DNA of 64,000 bases from Haloterrigena gelatinilytica (GCF_013342145.1 NZ_JABUQZ010000001.1:1302001-1366000); one strand, 5' to 3'. Shown: positions 25,864 to 35,317, numbered from the stretch's first letter. Numbers and translations are program-made. Notes: a model not told the origin generated them from the sequence alone.

Positions 25864-27564
25864 ATGGCCTGGCAAATCGATCCCGGCGACTTCGACGAAA
25901 CGAGTCTCTCGAGCGACCTCGAGGAGCAGATGGATCGCCATCCGCACCTCGAGGAACACGTCACCGCGTTCCACGACCGAGCGAACGTCTACCCGCGGTA
26001 CATCGACGAACCGGAGGACCACCACAACACGACGGTCGACCACCCCAACTACTGCTGGCAGATCGACGATCTCGTCTTCGCCCACGTGTACGGATCGACC
26101 GATCAGGACCCGATCTACTACGCGATCGAACCCTCCCTGAGTTACGACGAGGTCACGCTGTTCCGAGAGGTGAAAAACCGGGTGCTAAACGAGAACGTGA
26201 CCGATCCCGGCGACGTGGACCGCGAGGACATCGACGAGGTCCTCGAGCCGGTGGTTTCGGTGACGACGGAGGCGCCGCCGGAGGAGCGGTCGGCCGTCGA
26301 CGGCCTCCTCGGTCGGCTCCGCGGCGCGCTCTCCCGGCGGCCGATCTCGGTCGACCAGCGGACCTACGAGCGACTGCGGTATCAGTTCCGGCGGGACGTG
26401 CTCGGTCTGGGGCCGCTCGAGCCGGTCTTGCTCGACGACAGTAACGAGGACATCCACGTGCTCGCCCACGACAACCTCCACGTCTACAACGACGTCTTCG
26501 GCCTGGTTCGGACGGACATCGACTTCGGATCGGAGTACGAGTACGAGCACTTCCTGCGGTCGATGGGCGAACGGATCGGCGACCCGCTCTCCGACGCCGA
26601 CCCGATCACGGACGGAACCCTCCCCGACGGCTCCCGATTCAACGTCGTGTTCAGCAACGACGTCTCGGTGAAGGGGCCGTCGATGACGATCCGCCAGCAG
26701 GACGAAATCCCGCTGACGATGACGGCGATCACCCGCGGCGGAACCTTCTCGCCGACGGCCGCGGCGTACCTCTGGCTGGCGATGGAAAACGAGACCAGCG
26801 CCATCGTCGCCGGGGAGACCGCGTCGGGGAAGACGACGACGCTCAACGCGTTGACGTCGTTCATCCCGGACGACGCGAAGATTTTCACGGCCGAGGACAC
26901 CGCCGAGGTCATCCCGCCCCACGACACCTGGCAACAGCTCCTCACGCGGGAGGGAACCAGCAACGAGGTCGACCTCTTCGACCTCGTCGCCGCCGCGCTC
27001 CGCTCGCGGCCCGACTGCATCATCATCGGCGAGGCCCGCGGCGAGGAGGTCCGGATGGCCTTCCAGGCGATCCAGACGGGCCACCCCGTGATGATGACCT
27101 TCCACGCCGGCAACATCAAGAGCTTAGTCCAGCGGCTGAAGGGCAATCCGATCAACGTCCCCTACTCCCATCTGGACAACCTCGACCTCGTCATCTTTCA
27201 GAACTTCATCCAGAGCGACGACTACCGGCGCTGTACGAGCATTTACGAAATCGACAAGTTCTCGAGCGAACTCGGCGGACTGGTCACGAACAAGGTCTTC
27301 GAGTGGGATCCCGTCGACGACCAACTGGAGTTTACCGGCATGAACAACTCGGTGCTCTTAGAGGACAAGATCGCGACGCTGCACGGCTACGAGGACACGC
27401 GAGACATCTACGACGACCTCGAGTATCGGCGCCGGATCATCGAGAAGATGGTCTACAAGAACGTCGTCGACTACGAGGAGTTCAACCGGATCATCTCCGA
27501 GTTTCAACAGGACGGCCACGCCAGTCTCCCCTTCCACGTCGAGAAACCGGAATCGATCGCGTGA
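25864..27564 (+). CDS. arlI: archaellum/type IV pilus-type assembly ATPase (ArlI-like)
   Basis: A 566-residue secretion ATPase. The N-terminal domain (about 1-150) includes HVYG and YYAIEPSL, a pattern seen in haloarchaeal ArlI/FlaI. The RecA-like core has the P-loop GETASGKT (317-324), an Asp box FTAEDTAEV, Walker B IIIGEARGEE and the His box MTFHAGN. ArlI powers archaellum assembly and rotation together with the membrane platform ArlJ. No arlJ or other arl gene follows here; the next gene is a flavoprotein. It lies 136 bp after cheD. A PilB-like pilus ATPase is the alternative. Confidence 0.78.
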   Translation: MAWQIDPGDFDETSLSSDLEEQMDRHPHLEEHVTAFHDRANVYPRYIDEPEDHHNTTVDHPNYCWQIDDLVFAHVYGSTDQDPIYYAIEPSLSYDEVTLFREVKNRVLNENVTDPGDVDREDIDEVLEPVVSVTTEAPPEERSAVDGLLGRLRGALSRRPISVDQRTYERLRYQFRRDVLGLGPLEPVLLDDSNEDIHVLAHDNLHVYNDVFGLVRTDIDFGSEYEYEHFLRSMGERIGDPLSDADPITDGTLPDGSRFNVVFSNDVSVKGPSMTIRQQDEIPLTMTAITRGGTFSPTAAAYLWLAMENETSAIVAGETASGKTTTLNALTSFIPDDAKIFTAEDTAEVIPPHDTWQQLLTREGTSNEVDLFDLVAAALRSRPDCIIIGEARGEEVRMAFQAIQTGHPVMMTFHAGNIKSLVQRLKGNPINVPYSHLDNLDLVIFQNFIQSDDYRRCTSIYEIDKFSSELGGLVTNKVFEWDPVDDQLEFTGMNNSVLLEDKIATLHGYEDTRDIYDDLEYRRRIIEKMVYKNVVDYEEFNRIISEFQQDGHASLPFHVEKPESIA

Positions 27565-27659
27565 TCTCCGATTCGGCGCGGCTACCGCTCGTTTCCGTTC
27601 GGTTCAGTCGCCGTCGGTTTCAAGCATTTTAATACGGGAGGCTGAGACCTCTACGGAGT

Positions 27660-29048
27660 ATGGAACGCGTAGATGTCGCGATCGTCGGTGGCGGACCCGC
27701 GGGGGCGTCCGCGGCCGAGCGGGCCGCCGCCCACGGCGCCGAGACCGTTCTCTTCGAACAGGGCGTCCCGCGGGAGGACCGCGACGGCCTCGGTCCCGAC
27801 TCGACCGACGCCGCCGGGATGCTCGACTACTGGATCGATATCATGGAGTTCGACTACCGGGAGATTCCCGACGACGTCATCTTACGGGAGCTCGAGGCGA
27901 CCGAGTTCGTCGGCCCCTCGACGTCGGTCGAACTGACGAGTACGGGGATGGACGCCAGCTACCCCAACTTCGGCTACACCTTCCATCGCGCGCGCATGGA
28001 CGACTGGCTCTACGAGCGCGCCGAGGACGCCGGCGCCGACCTCCGCGTCGGGACGGGCGTCAAGGACCTCGAGACCGACCTCCGCGCCTCGAGCCCGAAG
28101 GGGCCGACCCACACGCTGACCCTCTCGAACGGGGACGAGCTCGAGGCCCAGTACGTCGTCCTCGCGGACGGCCCCCAGCGCCGCGTCACGCTGGACGCGC
28201 TCGACCAGTTCACCGCGCCCGGTCGCAGCGTCTCCGACTACCTCTCGCCGCCGGAGGCAAACCACATCGCCTACCAGGAGTATCGGGACTTCCCCTCCGA
28301 GCTGTTCGAGGAGTTCGAGGACACCCTCAAGTTCTGGTGGGGGTACATGCCCGGCGAGACCGCCTACCCGTGGGTCTTCCCCAACGACGGCACGGTCGCC
28401 CGCGTCGGACTGACCATGCCCATCGGAATGGAACTCGAGGACGTCGAAAACCCCGCCGCCTACGCCCTGCTCGAGCACGACGACGACAAGCTCCCCTCGG
28501 GCGCGGAGTACATCCGGCGCCTGCTCGAGCGCGAGTACGGCGACGAGTACGACATCGAGGAGGACATCCCGCGCGTCGAGGACCGCGGGAAGTCGAAGGG
28601 GACCGAGACGTACCCCATCTCCTCGACGCGACCGATCGAGTCGCCCGTCGGCGCCAACATCGCCGTCGCCGGCGGCGCGATGGGCACCACCTCGGCCTTC
28701 CACGAAGGCGGCTACCACGTCGCCGTCCGCACCGGGAAGATCGCCGGCCGACTCGTCGGGACCGATTCGCTCGCGAACTACAACGACGTCTGGAAGCAGG
28801 CCATCGGCGACGAGATCCTGCGCAACGTCTCCTTCGCCGACATCGTCGAGGAGTACGAACCCGCCGACTGGGACCGCACGTTCGAGATCGTCAACCGGAT
28901 GCAGGGCGACGACGGCGAGGGCCTGGTCAGCCGCGGCTACTCCGCCGGGATCGGCGCCTCGAAGGTCCTCCTCGAGTACAAGCGCCGGAAGTTCGCCTAC
29001 CGCGACGGCGGCTACGTCCAGTTGCGCGAGGACGAGTACTTCTACTGA
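27660..29048 (+). CDS. geranylgeranyl reductase family FAD-dependent oxidoreductase
   Basis: A 462-residue flavoprotein. VDVAIVGGGPAGASAAERAA at the N-terminus is the FAD dinucleotide-binding loop. The later WVFPNDGTVARVGLTMP, and VGANIAVAGGAMGTTSAFHEGGYHVAVRTGKIAG with the second flavin-contact motif, follow the geranylgeranyl reductase/electron-transfer flavoprotein dehydrogenase pattern. Such enzymes saturate the isoprenoid chains of archaeal lipids or quinones; the exact substrate is not readable. A TATA-like TTTTAATAC lies about 30 bp upstream of the start, so it is probably its own transcription unit and not part of the che operon. Confidence 0.82.
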   Translation: MERVDVAIVGGGPAGASAAERAAAHGAETVLFEQGVPREDRDGLGPDSTDAAGMLDYWIDIMEFDYREIPDDVILRELEATEFVGPSTSVELTSTGMDASYPNFGYTFHRARMDDWLYERAEDAGADLRVGTGVKDLETDLRASSPKGPTHTLTLSNGDELEAQYVVLADGPQRRVTLDALDQFTAPGRSVSDYLSPPEANHIAYQEYRDFPSELFEEFEDTLKFWWGYMPGETAYPWVFPNDGTVARVGLTMPIGMELEDVENPAAYALLEHDDDKLPSGAEYIRRLLEREYGDEYDIEEDIPRVEDRGKSKGTETYPISSTRPIESPVGANIAVAGGAMGTTSAFHEGGYHVAVRTGKIAGRLVGTDSLANYNDVWKQAIGDEILRNVSFADIVEEYEPADWDRTFEIVNRMQGDDGEGLVSRGYSAGIGASKVLLEYKRRKFAYRDGGYVQLREDEYFY

Positions 29049-29554
29049 GTCTCGCGTTCCGCTCGCCTCGGTTCGCCCGCGACTGCGTTTCCCGGCCAGT
29101 TAGGGGGAACCAGCACTTAGGGAGAGGCGGATCGGACGGGGACACGCGCCAGCTATCGACAGCGACCGCACCCGTCGGTCTCTCACCGACGCGTGCGTCG
29201 CCTGACTCGGGTACCTCATTCTGGCGTCCCCGCTACGACGTCTGGGACGACCTCCAGTACTTCTCGTGGGGCTGCTCAGGACCTGCTCGAGAACCGAAGC
29301 GCGATTCTCGCGATCCGGTAGTCACGCGAGGCGCGCCCGCGGACGCCGCGGGACCGAGCGCCGACGCCGCGGCGGACGAACGCGAAGCGACGGACCGGGA
29401 ATCGCAACCCGGCGCCGGATGACAGTCGCAGGACGGACGGTATCGATACCGATACTCGAGGCCCCGACGGCGACGGACCCGCGGATGATCGTACGAACAC
29501 CCTCCCGGCGCGTAAGCGGCGATCCTTTTTCCGGCTCGACGTTGGACTGCGGAT
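29049..29554. other. gene-free interval upstream of cox subunit III
   Basis: About 500 bp without a supported gene. Overlapping short frames here have arginine-rich, unlike composition. The only plausible signal is a T-rich run near 29526 about 25-30 bp before the subunit III start. No repeats or RNA genes were seen. Confidence 0.4.
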
Positions 29555-30508
29555 ATGGCTCGACGTACCGACGCGAGCGGTTCGGGCGACGACACGGCGT
29601 TCGAGACGGCTCCGGTTCGAACCGACGGCGGCGGCCACGGCGTCTCGAGCGACGGCGCGACGGTCGGGCACGATCCGGACGGCCCCGTCGGCCCCGATAG
29701 CCCTCACGAACCCGACGTCGATCACGACGAACACGAACACCGCAGTCGCTGGCCGCTCGTCGCCGCCGTCGGCGCCGGCGGTCTCTACGGCGGCGCCGCG
29801 ATCGCGATTCTCGGGAACGAAACGGGCCTGCTGCCGCCGCTCGTGGGCGTCGCCCTCGCCGTCGTCGGGACGATTGTCCTGCTGGCCGGCATCGCCGGCT
29901 GGGTCGACGAGGTTTTTCTCGCACCCGCGCGAGAGGGAGCCGTCGGCGGGTCGTCTCGAGAGTCGTACGTCTGGACGACGCTGCTCTTTCTGACGACCGA
30001 CGTCTCGACGTTCGGCGCGCTGTTCATCTACTACTTCTTCGTCAGAGTCGGCGCGTGGCCGCCCGAAGAGCTGCCGCCGCTGCTGGGATCGCTCGTGATC
30101 GTCAACACCGCGATCCTGCTCGCCAGCAGCGTCACGTTCCACTACGCGCACGAAGCGCTCGAGGAGGGGAACCGGCGCCGCTTCCTCGGCCTGCTCGGGA
30201 CGACGCTGGTCCTCGGGATCGTCTTCCTCGGCGGCCAGGTCTACGAGTACTACGAGTTCGTCGTCCACGAGGGGTTCTCGATCTCCAGCGGCGTCTTCGG
30301 GACCGCCTTCTACGGGCTGACCGGGCTCCACGGCTTTCACGTCGCGCTCGGCGTCGGCGGGATCGCCGTGCTGTGCTGGCGCGCGCTCCGCGGCCACTAC
30401 GGCCCCGATCGGGACACCTCCGTCGCGACCGTCTCGCTGTACTGGCACTTCGTCGACTTCGTCTGGGTGTTCCTCGTGCTCGTCCTCTACGTGGGCGCGA
30501 CCGTCTGA
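29555..30508 (+). CDS. coxC: heme-copper oxidase subunit III
   Basis: A 317-residue protein. After about 60 hydrophilic residues with a His/Asp-rich patch, seven membrane helices can be read. They include LFLTTDVSTFGALFIYYFFV, FLGLLGTTLVLGIVFLGGQVYEY and the family block FYGLTGLHGFHVALGVGGI, ending SLYWHFVDFVWVFLVLVLY. These are hallmarks of cytochrome oxidase subunit III, which stabilises the catalytic subunit. It lies apart from subunits I and II at 33-36 kb but in the same respiratory block. Confidence 0.92.
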   Translation: MARRTDASGSGDDTAFETAPVRTDGGGHGVSSDGATVGHDPDGPVGPDSPHEPDVDHDEHEHRSRWPLVAAVGAGGLYGGAAIAILGNETGLLPPLVGVALAVVGTIVLLAGIAGWVDEVFLAPAREGAVGGSSRESYVWTTLLFLTTDVSTFGALFIYYFFVRVGAWPPEELPPLLGSLVIVNTAILLASSVTFHYAHEALEEGNRRRFLGLLGTTLVLGIVFLGGQVYEYYEFVVHEGFSISSGVFGTAFYGLTGLHGFHVALGVGGIAVLCWRALRGHYGPDRDTSVATVSLYWHFVDFVWVFLVLVLYVGATV

Positions 30509-30589
30509 ACGGCCCGCGAACTCGGTCGCGCGACGATACACCTTCTCCCGCCGTCGCGCTACGTCGTGGCCCTAACGGCGTCTCCGTCG

Positions 30590-30784
30590 CTACGGGAGAT
30601 CGTCGCCCGCCTCGCGCTCTTCCTCGAGGAGTCGGAGCGTCGGATCGGAACACTCACAGAAGTTCGTCTGCCCGAGCGGTTTGCGCGTACCGTCGGGCCA
30701 GACGTGAACGATGCCGATCCGGCCACAGCCGACGCACTTCGCCGCGGCACGCCGTCGCTTCTCGTGTTCGGCCACTGATATCAC
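30590..30784 (-). CDS. small zinc-binding protein
   Basis: A frame of about 64 residues with CVGCGRIGIVHVW and a later FCECSD. C-x2-C plus C-x-C would form one zinc site. It starts at GTG 30784, or at GTG 30775, which gives a slightly shorter form. The gene lies convergent to subunit III. The antisense frame here has no motif. Function unknown. Confidence 0.5.
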   Translation of the reverse strand: MISVAEHEKRRRAAAKCVGCGRIGIVHVWPDGTRKPLGQTNFCECSDPTLRLLEEEREAGDDLP

Positions 30785-30874
30785 CTCGAGTCCGGGGTAC
30801 GAGAGCCAGCGGGGAAAAACCCCGGTGGACCGGCCGCCGCGGGGCGGGTGTGGAGCCGAATCGGTGGTCGTCGA

Positions 30875-31360
30875 CTAGTCGGCGCTCGGACCGGCCGTCT
30901 CGTCGACCCCGAGGTCGACGGTGACGTACTGCGAATTCGCCGCCGCCGGCGATCCGCGAACGGTACCCAGCGAGAGCGAATCGCCCGGCTGCAGGGGATC
31001 GGAGCCGGATCCGCCGTTGTCTGTATTGCCGTCGCCGCCGTCGCCGGTACCGCCGGCGGTCGTAAACAGGAGCGCGCGGAAGGAGGGCGCAGCGTCGTAC
31101 GAGACCACGTGGCCGGTCGCCTCGTCGAGTCCTCGGGGCTGCCAGTCGACGGGCTCCCCGACCGTGATCGCGCTGTCGGGCATGTGCTGGTAGGAACGCA
31201 TCACGCCCTGCTCGATCGGTTGCTCCGCGCTCTCGGTCGACTCGGTCAGCGACCCGTCGGCTACCCCAGTACTCGAGGTGCCGACGAGCGCTCCGGTCGA
31301 CAGGAGGCCGCACTTGACGAACGTTCGTCGCGTCGTCGATCCTGACGTATCCTGGCGCAT
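30875..31360 (-). CDS. Tat-exported protein of unknown function
   Basis: A 161-residue protein from ATG 31360. The start STTRRTFVKCGLLSTGALVG is a twin-arginine signal (RR-x-F-V). The mature part is short, with a Gly/Asp/Asn-rich low-complexity segment around residue 110-125 and a closing VTVDLGVDE. It is divergent from the manganese catalase gene, and the two share a 115-bp promoter region, which hints at co-regulation. No enzymatic motif is visible. Confidence 0.65.
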   Translation of the reverse strand: MRQDTSGSTTRRTFVKCGLLSTGALVGTSSTGVADGSLTESTESAEQPIEQGVMRSYQHMPDSAITVGEPVDWQPRGLDEATGHVVSYDAAPSFRALLFTTAGGTGDGGDGNTDNGGSGSDPLQPGDSLSLGTVRGSPAAANSQYVTVDLGVDETAGPSAD

Positions 31361-31390
31361 GAGTACGCTCCGTGTTCTCGACCATCGACG

Positions 31391-31410
31391 ATGGGATAAT
31401 GATTTCCCAT
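31391..31410. promoter_or_regulatory. inverted repeat in the divergent catalase promoter
   Basis: ATGGGA (31391-31396) and TCCCAT (31405-31410) form a perfect 6-bp inverted repeat around an AT-rich centre that resembles a TATA element. A smaller repeat, TAAC (31436-31439) and GTTA (31443-31446), lies 30 bp before the catalase ATG. Either could be an operator for a peroxide- or metal-responsive regulator. Short repeats arise by chance, so confidence is low. Confidence 0.35.
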
Positions 31411-31475
31411 GCTGACACAACGGCGCATTGGCAAGTAACAGCGTTATTTCAGTGGCTCTGGCCAGTGATATCTGG

Positions 31476-32387
31476 ATGTTCTTCCAAGAACCGGAGCTCC
31501 AGTACGAGGTCACCGTCGAAGAACCGGATCCGCACTTCGCGAAACTTCTCCAGCAGGCGATCGGGGGACAGGAAGGGGAGATGCGCGTCGCGATGCAGTA
31601 CATGTTCCAGGCGTGGGCGCTCCCCGAAGGCTACGAGGAGTATCGGAACCTACTGATGGAGACCGCAGCGGAGGAACTCGGTCACATCGAGATGCTCGCC
31701 ACCGCGGTCACCAAGAACCTCCGCGGCTCGGCGAAGCAGATGAGCGACGACGCCGAGGAGACCGCGGCGACGGCCGCGGCGATGACCGGGCAAAACCCCC
31801 GCCAGTTCCTCTCGGCGGGCGAGTCGGCGATGCCCGTCGACAGCAACGGCGTCCCCTTCACCGGCAACTACATCGTCGCGTCGGGCAACCTCGCGGGCGA
31901 CCTCTACGCGAACGTGATGTCCGAGGCGACCGGGCGCACGCTCGCGACCCGGCTCTACGAGTACACCGACGATCCCGGCATGAAGGACATGCTCGCCTAT
32001 CTCATCGCCCGAGACACCATGCACCAGAACCAGTGGCTCGAGGCCCTCGAGTCGCTCGACGACCCGGTGCCGGTGCCCGCGAGCTTCCCGCAGGAACAGG
32101 AAAACCAGGAGTACAACTACGCGTTCATGTCGACCCGGCGCGAACAGCAGCCCGACCCCGGCTACCCCTGGACGCAGGGCGAGTCGCCGGACGGCAAGGG
32201 GCAGTTCTCCTATCTCCCCGAGCAGCCGGGCGACGGGGAAGTCATCGCCCCCCAACCGAGTCCGATGACGAACGACACGCCGAGCCGGCCCGACGAGTCC
32301 GCCGCCAGCGATTCGAACGCGACCGGCATCTCGGAGACGAGCGACTCGAAGTCCTCCGACGGGAACGCGACCGACTCGAACCAGTAA
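31476..32387 (+). CDS. manganese catalase
   Basis: A 303-residue protein from ATG 31476 (MFFQEPELQYEV). Dimanganese ligands are readable: E35 in GGQEGEM, E67 and H70 in EELGHIEM, and the distal His in ARDTMHQNQW. It decomposes hydrogen peroxide without heme. After about residue 235 the chain becomes a Ser/Asp/Asn/Thr-rich low-complexity tail (about 60 residues), a common haloarchaeal addition. Its position among cytochrome oxidase genes suggests defence against respiratory peroxide. Confidence 0.92.
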   Translation: MFFQEPELQYEVTVEEPDPHFAKLLQQAIGGQEGEMRVAMQYMFQAWALPEGYEEYRNLLMETAAEELGHIEMLATAVTKNLRGSAKQMSDDAEETAATAAAMTGQNPRQFLSAGESAMPVDSNGVPFTGNYIVASGNLAGDLYANVMSEATGRTLATRLYEYTDDPGMKDMLAYLIARDTMHQNQWLEALESLDDPVPVPASFPQEQENQEYNYAFMSTRREQQPDPGYPWTQGESPDGKGQFSYLPEQPGDGEVIAPQPSPMTNDTPSRPDESAASDSNATGISETSDSKSSDGNATDSNQ

Positions 32388-32468
32388 GCCGAGCGCTCGG
32401 CGCCCGTCGCGCGGTCTCGGAGGAGACGGCTCCGTGATCGCGGCCGCGAGAACCGTCGACCGGCCGCC

Positions 32469-33041
32469 TCATCGCCGCATCCGTTCCTCGAAGCCCGCCA
32501 GTTTCCGGTAGATCGGCGGGGTCAACACGCCGCCGATCCCCATGAGGATCGCCACCGCGCCGATCGGGAACAGCAACGGCTGCACCTCGAGACAGGAGTT
32601 CTGGGACGCGATCTGCACGTAATAGCGCGTCCCCTCGTACTCGACGACGACCCCCTCGAGCAACGCCGCCCGGTTCTCGAGCTCGCCCGAAACCACTCCC
32701 TCTCGCAGGGGGCTGTCGATCGCCTCCTCGAGGGCCTCCCGTTCGGCCGACGAGAGCTGCTCGGCGGGAATTTCGTCGATGGTCGCCAGCGATTCGTCGT
32801 ACTCGTCGGCGGGCGTCGCCGTGAGCGTCGGCTCGCCGCACAGCCCGAGGCCGTCCTGGACGACCACGTAGCCGCCGACGATCGAGAGGGGAAGGCCGAC
32901 GGCGATCAGCAGAACGCCGAGAAAGGGGGCGGCGTAGGTCAACATGAGCGACTCCGACGACGCGGTCGGCTCGACGGGGCCGGTGCTGTCCGTGGCGGGC
33001 GGTTCGTCCGCGTCGGACGGCGTGGCGTCGTCGTCGCTCAT
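32469..33041 (-). CDS. small membrane protein of the cox operon
   Basis: A 190-residue protein from ATG 33041, overlapping the stop of the subunit I gene by 4 nt (ATGA). It has two membrane helices, LTYAAPFLGVLLIAVGLPLSIVGGYVV (about 34-60) and a C-terminal VQPLLFPIGAVAILMGIGGVL, flanking an extracytoplasmic domain of about 90 residues with two cysteines. Coupling to subunit I suggests a role in assembly or as an accessory subunit. I do not recognise a named family. Confidence 0.75.
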   Translation of the reverse strand: MSDDDATPSDADEPPATDSTGPVEPTASSESLMLTYAAPFLGVLLIAVGLPLSIVGGYVVVQDGLGLCGEPTLTATPADEYDESLATIDEIPAEQLSSAEREALEEAIDSPLREGVVSGELENRAALLEGVVVEYEGTRYYVQIASQNSCLEVQPLLFPIGAVAILMGIGGVLTPPIYRKLAGFEERMRR

Positions 33042-35317
33042 CGGGGCCCCTCCGGCGACGTCGGGCGGCGACCGCCGAGGTACGTGATCATCCCGGCAAG
33101 CCCCAGCCCGTAGATCCAGTGGGCGAGCAGTGCGAAGACGAGGTACGTCACCAGCTCGAGGCCGGTCTGCCCGGTGTAGAAGGCGATGACGAATCCCGAG
33201 GCGATGACCGTCGCGTACCACAGGCCCGTGATGAACGTGAGTTCGCCCGGTAGGTACTCTCCGAGCGAGAGGAACAGCAGGGGCCAGACCGTCATGCCCG
33301 CGAAGAGGAAGAGCCCGTAGCCGAGCGCGAGGTTCGCCGGCAGCCCCACCAGCGTCGCGAGGTTCGCGAAGGACTCGAGGTCGAAGACGCCCAGTGCGAC
33401 CGCGACGAGGAGGGCGCCGGTCATCAGTACCGTCCCGACGAAACCGCCGGCCGCGCCCGCGCCCGCGTCGCTCAGAGCGCGTCGGGCGACCGGCACGATG
33501 CGACCGTACAGCGACGGCGGCCGCTCCTCCTGGGCGGGCACGTACGACGGCCGAACTTCCTCGGGTTCGCTCGGCGGAATCCCGTGCTTGCGCTCGAGGC
33601 GGTCCTCGAACCACTGCCACTCGGGCGTGAACTGCTGGGTCGCCTTCAGCTCCCACGGGTCCGCGGTCTCGACCCGCGACCCCTGGAAGTACGACCAGAG
33701 CATGTTGTAGAGCCACATGAGCACGCTGATCCCGATGATGAACGAGCCGACGGTCGCGACGACGTGCAGCCCCGAGTACTCCGCCGGATAGGTCGCGTAC
33801 CGACGGGGGTGCTCGAGGAAGCCGAGCGCCATCAGCGTCATGAACGTGAGGCCGGAGCCGATGACCAGCAGCGACGACTGGAAGATCGCGAGCCGACGGT
33901 CGTACATCCGCCCGGTAATCAGGGGGTACCAGTAGTAACTGGCCGCGAACATCATGAACGGGATGATCCCCATGATGATGAGGTGGAAGTGGCCGACGAC
34001 GTAGTAGGTGCCGTGGTAGATAATGTCGACGGGGATGACCGCGAGGAAGATGCCGGTCACGCCGCCGACGATGAACAGTCCAACCGAGCCGACACAGAGA
34101 ATCGTCGGCGCGGCCAGCCGGACGTCGCCGTTCCACATCGTCGTGATCCAGTTGAACACCTTGATCGCGCTGGGAACGGCGATCGCGATCGACGTCGCCA
34201 TGAAACTCGCCCGGATGCGGGGATCGACGCCGGTCACGAACATGTGGTGGGCCCAGACGCCGAAGGAGAGGACGCCGATCGCGATCGTCGAGTAGACGAT
34301 GAACTTGAACCCGAACAGCTTCCTGCCGACGAACTTCGGGAGTATGAGGCTCATCAGGCCGGTCGCCGGGAGGAAGATGATATACACCTCGGGATGGCCC
34401 CAGAACCACAGCAGGTGCTGCCAGAGGATGGGGCCGCCGCCCTCGACCGCGAAGAACGTCGTTCCGAAATTGCGGTCGAGCAGCAACATGAGCAACGCGG
34501 TGCCGAGCAACGGGAACGCGAAGATGACGATCGCGCTCGTGATGAGCATGTTCCACGAGAAGATGTCGAGGTTCGCCCACCCGATCGACTCGTCGCGCTC
34601 GTAGACGACCGTCGCGATGAAGTTGATCCCGCCGATCGTGGTCGCGATGCCGCTCAAGTGGAGGCCCAACAGGAGGAAGTTCGTCTGGGGATTCGGCGCC
34701 AACGATAGGGGCGGATACATCGTCCATCCGATCGCCGGCTCCTGAAACGCCAGCAGAACCGACAGCCACTCGCCCGGAACGACGACCGCGAGCACCGCCC
34801 CCGTCACTTCGGCGACGATTCCCAGGCGGGCGAGCAACAGCGACGGCGGGAGGAGCCAGAACCCGATGGCGTTGAGCCGCGGAAACGCCATGTCGTCGGC
34901 GCCGATCAGCAGCGGCAGGAAGTAGTTCCCGATCCCGAAGAACACCGGCGTAACGAAGAAGATCAGCATCGTCAGCCCGTGCATCGTAAACAGTTCGTTG
35001 TACGTCTGCTCCGTCCAGAGGTTCGCCTCCGGCGTCAGCAGATGCGTCCGAATCATCATCGCGTCGATCCCGCCCCAGATCGCCGCGACGGTGCCGAACG
35101 CGATGTAGAGCAGTCCGATTTCGCGGTGATTCGTCGTCGTCGCCCAGCGAATCGCGGCCGCCTTCGCCTCGGCCAGGCTCAGTTCGCGACGGTGTCCCGT
35201 CGCGTATCCCCCGTCCGGCGACGGCTCGTCTCGAGCACGCCGCGCCAAAACGATCGTCAGGAGACAGCCGATAACGACGACGGCAAACAACGAGACTTCT
35301 GTGAGCGCGCGATTCAT
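33038..35317 (-). CDS. coxA: heme-copper oxidase subunit I with C-terminal extension
   Basis: A 759-residue catalytic subunit. Heme and CuB ligands can be seen: H113 (MHGLTM), H308 with cross-linked Y312 in GHPEVY, H357-H358 (WAHHMF), and the later histidines of GHFH. E310 in GHPEVY and the GADDMAFPRLN block are A-type D-channel features. The core ends near residue 560. The last 150 residues add about four more helices (GAGAAGGFVGTVLMTGALLV onward), not part of a standard subunit I. An extra N-terminal helix precedes the core. Confidence 0.94.
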   Translation of the reverse strand: MNRALTEVSLFAVVVIGCLLTIVLARRARDEPSPDGGYATGHRRELSLAEAKAAAIRWATTTNHREIGLLYIAFGTVAAIWGGIDAMMIRTHLLTPEANLWTEQTYNELFTMHGLTMLIFFVTPVFFGIGNYFLPLLIGADDMAFPRLNAIGFWLLPPSLLLARLGIVAEVTGAVLAVVVPGEWLSVLLAFQEPAIGWTMYPPLSLAPNPQTNFLLLGLHLSGIATTIGGINFIATVVYERDESIGWANLDIFSWNMLITSAIVIFAFPLLGTALLMLLLDRNFGTTFFAVEGGGPILWQHLLWFWGHPEVYIIFLPATGLMSLILPKFVGRKLFGFKFIVYSTIAIGVLSFGVWAHHMFVTGVDPRIRASFMATSIAIAVPSAIKVFNWITTMWNGDVRLAAPTILCVGSVGLFIVGGVTGIFLAVIPVDIIYHGTYYVVGHFHLIIMGIIPFMMFAASYYWYPLITGRMYDRRLAIFQSSLLVIGSGLTFMTLMALGFLEHPRRYATYPAEYSGLHVVATVGSFIIGISVLMWLYNMLWSYFQGSRVETADPWELKATQQFTPEWQWFEDRLERKHGIPPSEPEEVRPSYVPAQEERPPSLYGRIVPVARRALSDAGAGAAGGFVGTVLMTGALLVAVALGVFDLESFANLATLVGLPANLALGYGLFLFAGMTVWPLLFLSLGEYLPGELTFITGLWYATVIASGFVIAFYTGQTGLELVTYLVFALLAHWIYGLGLAGMITYLGGRRPTSPEGPR

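Noticed and set aside
33584-34708. A 374-codon frame on the plus strand opposite coxA
   Set aside because: It is an antisense shadow of the high-GC coxA gene: it is full of Asp/Arg/Glu runs and has no recognisable domain, while coxA on the other strand is certain.
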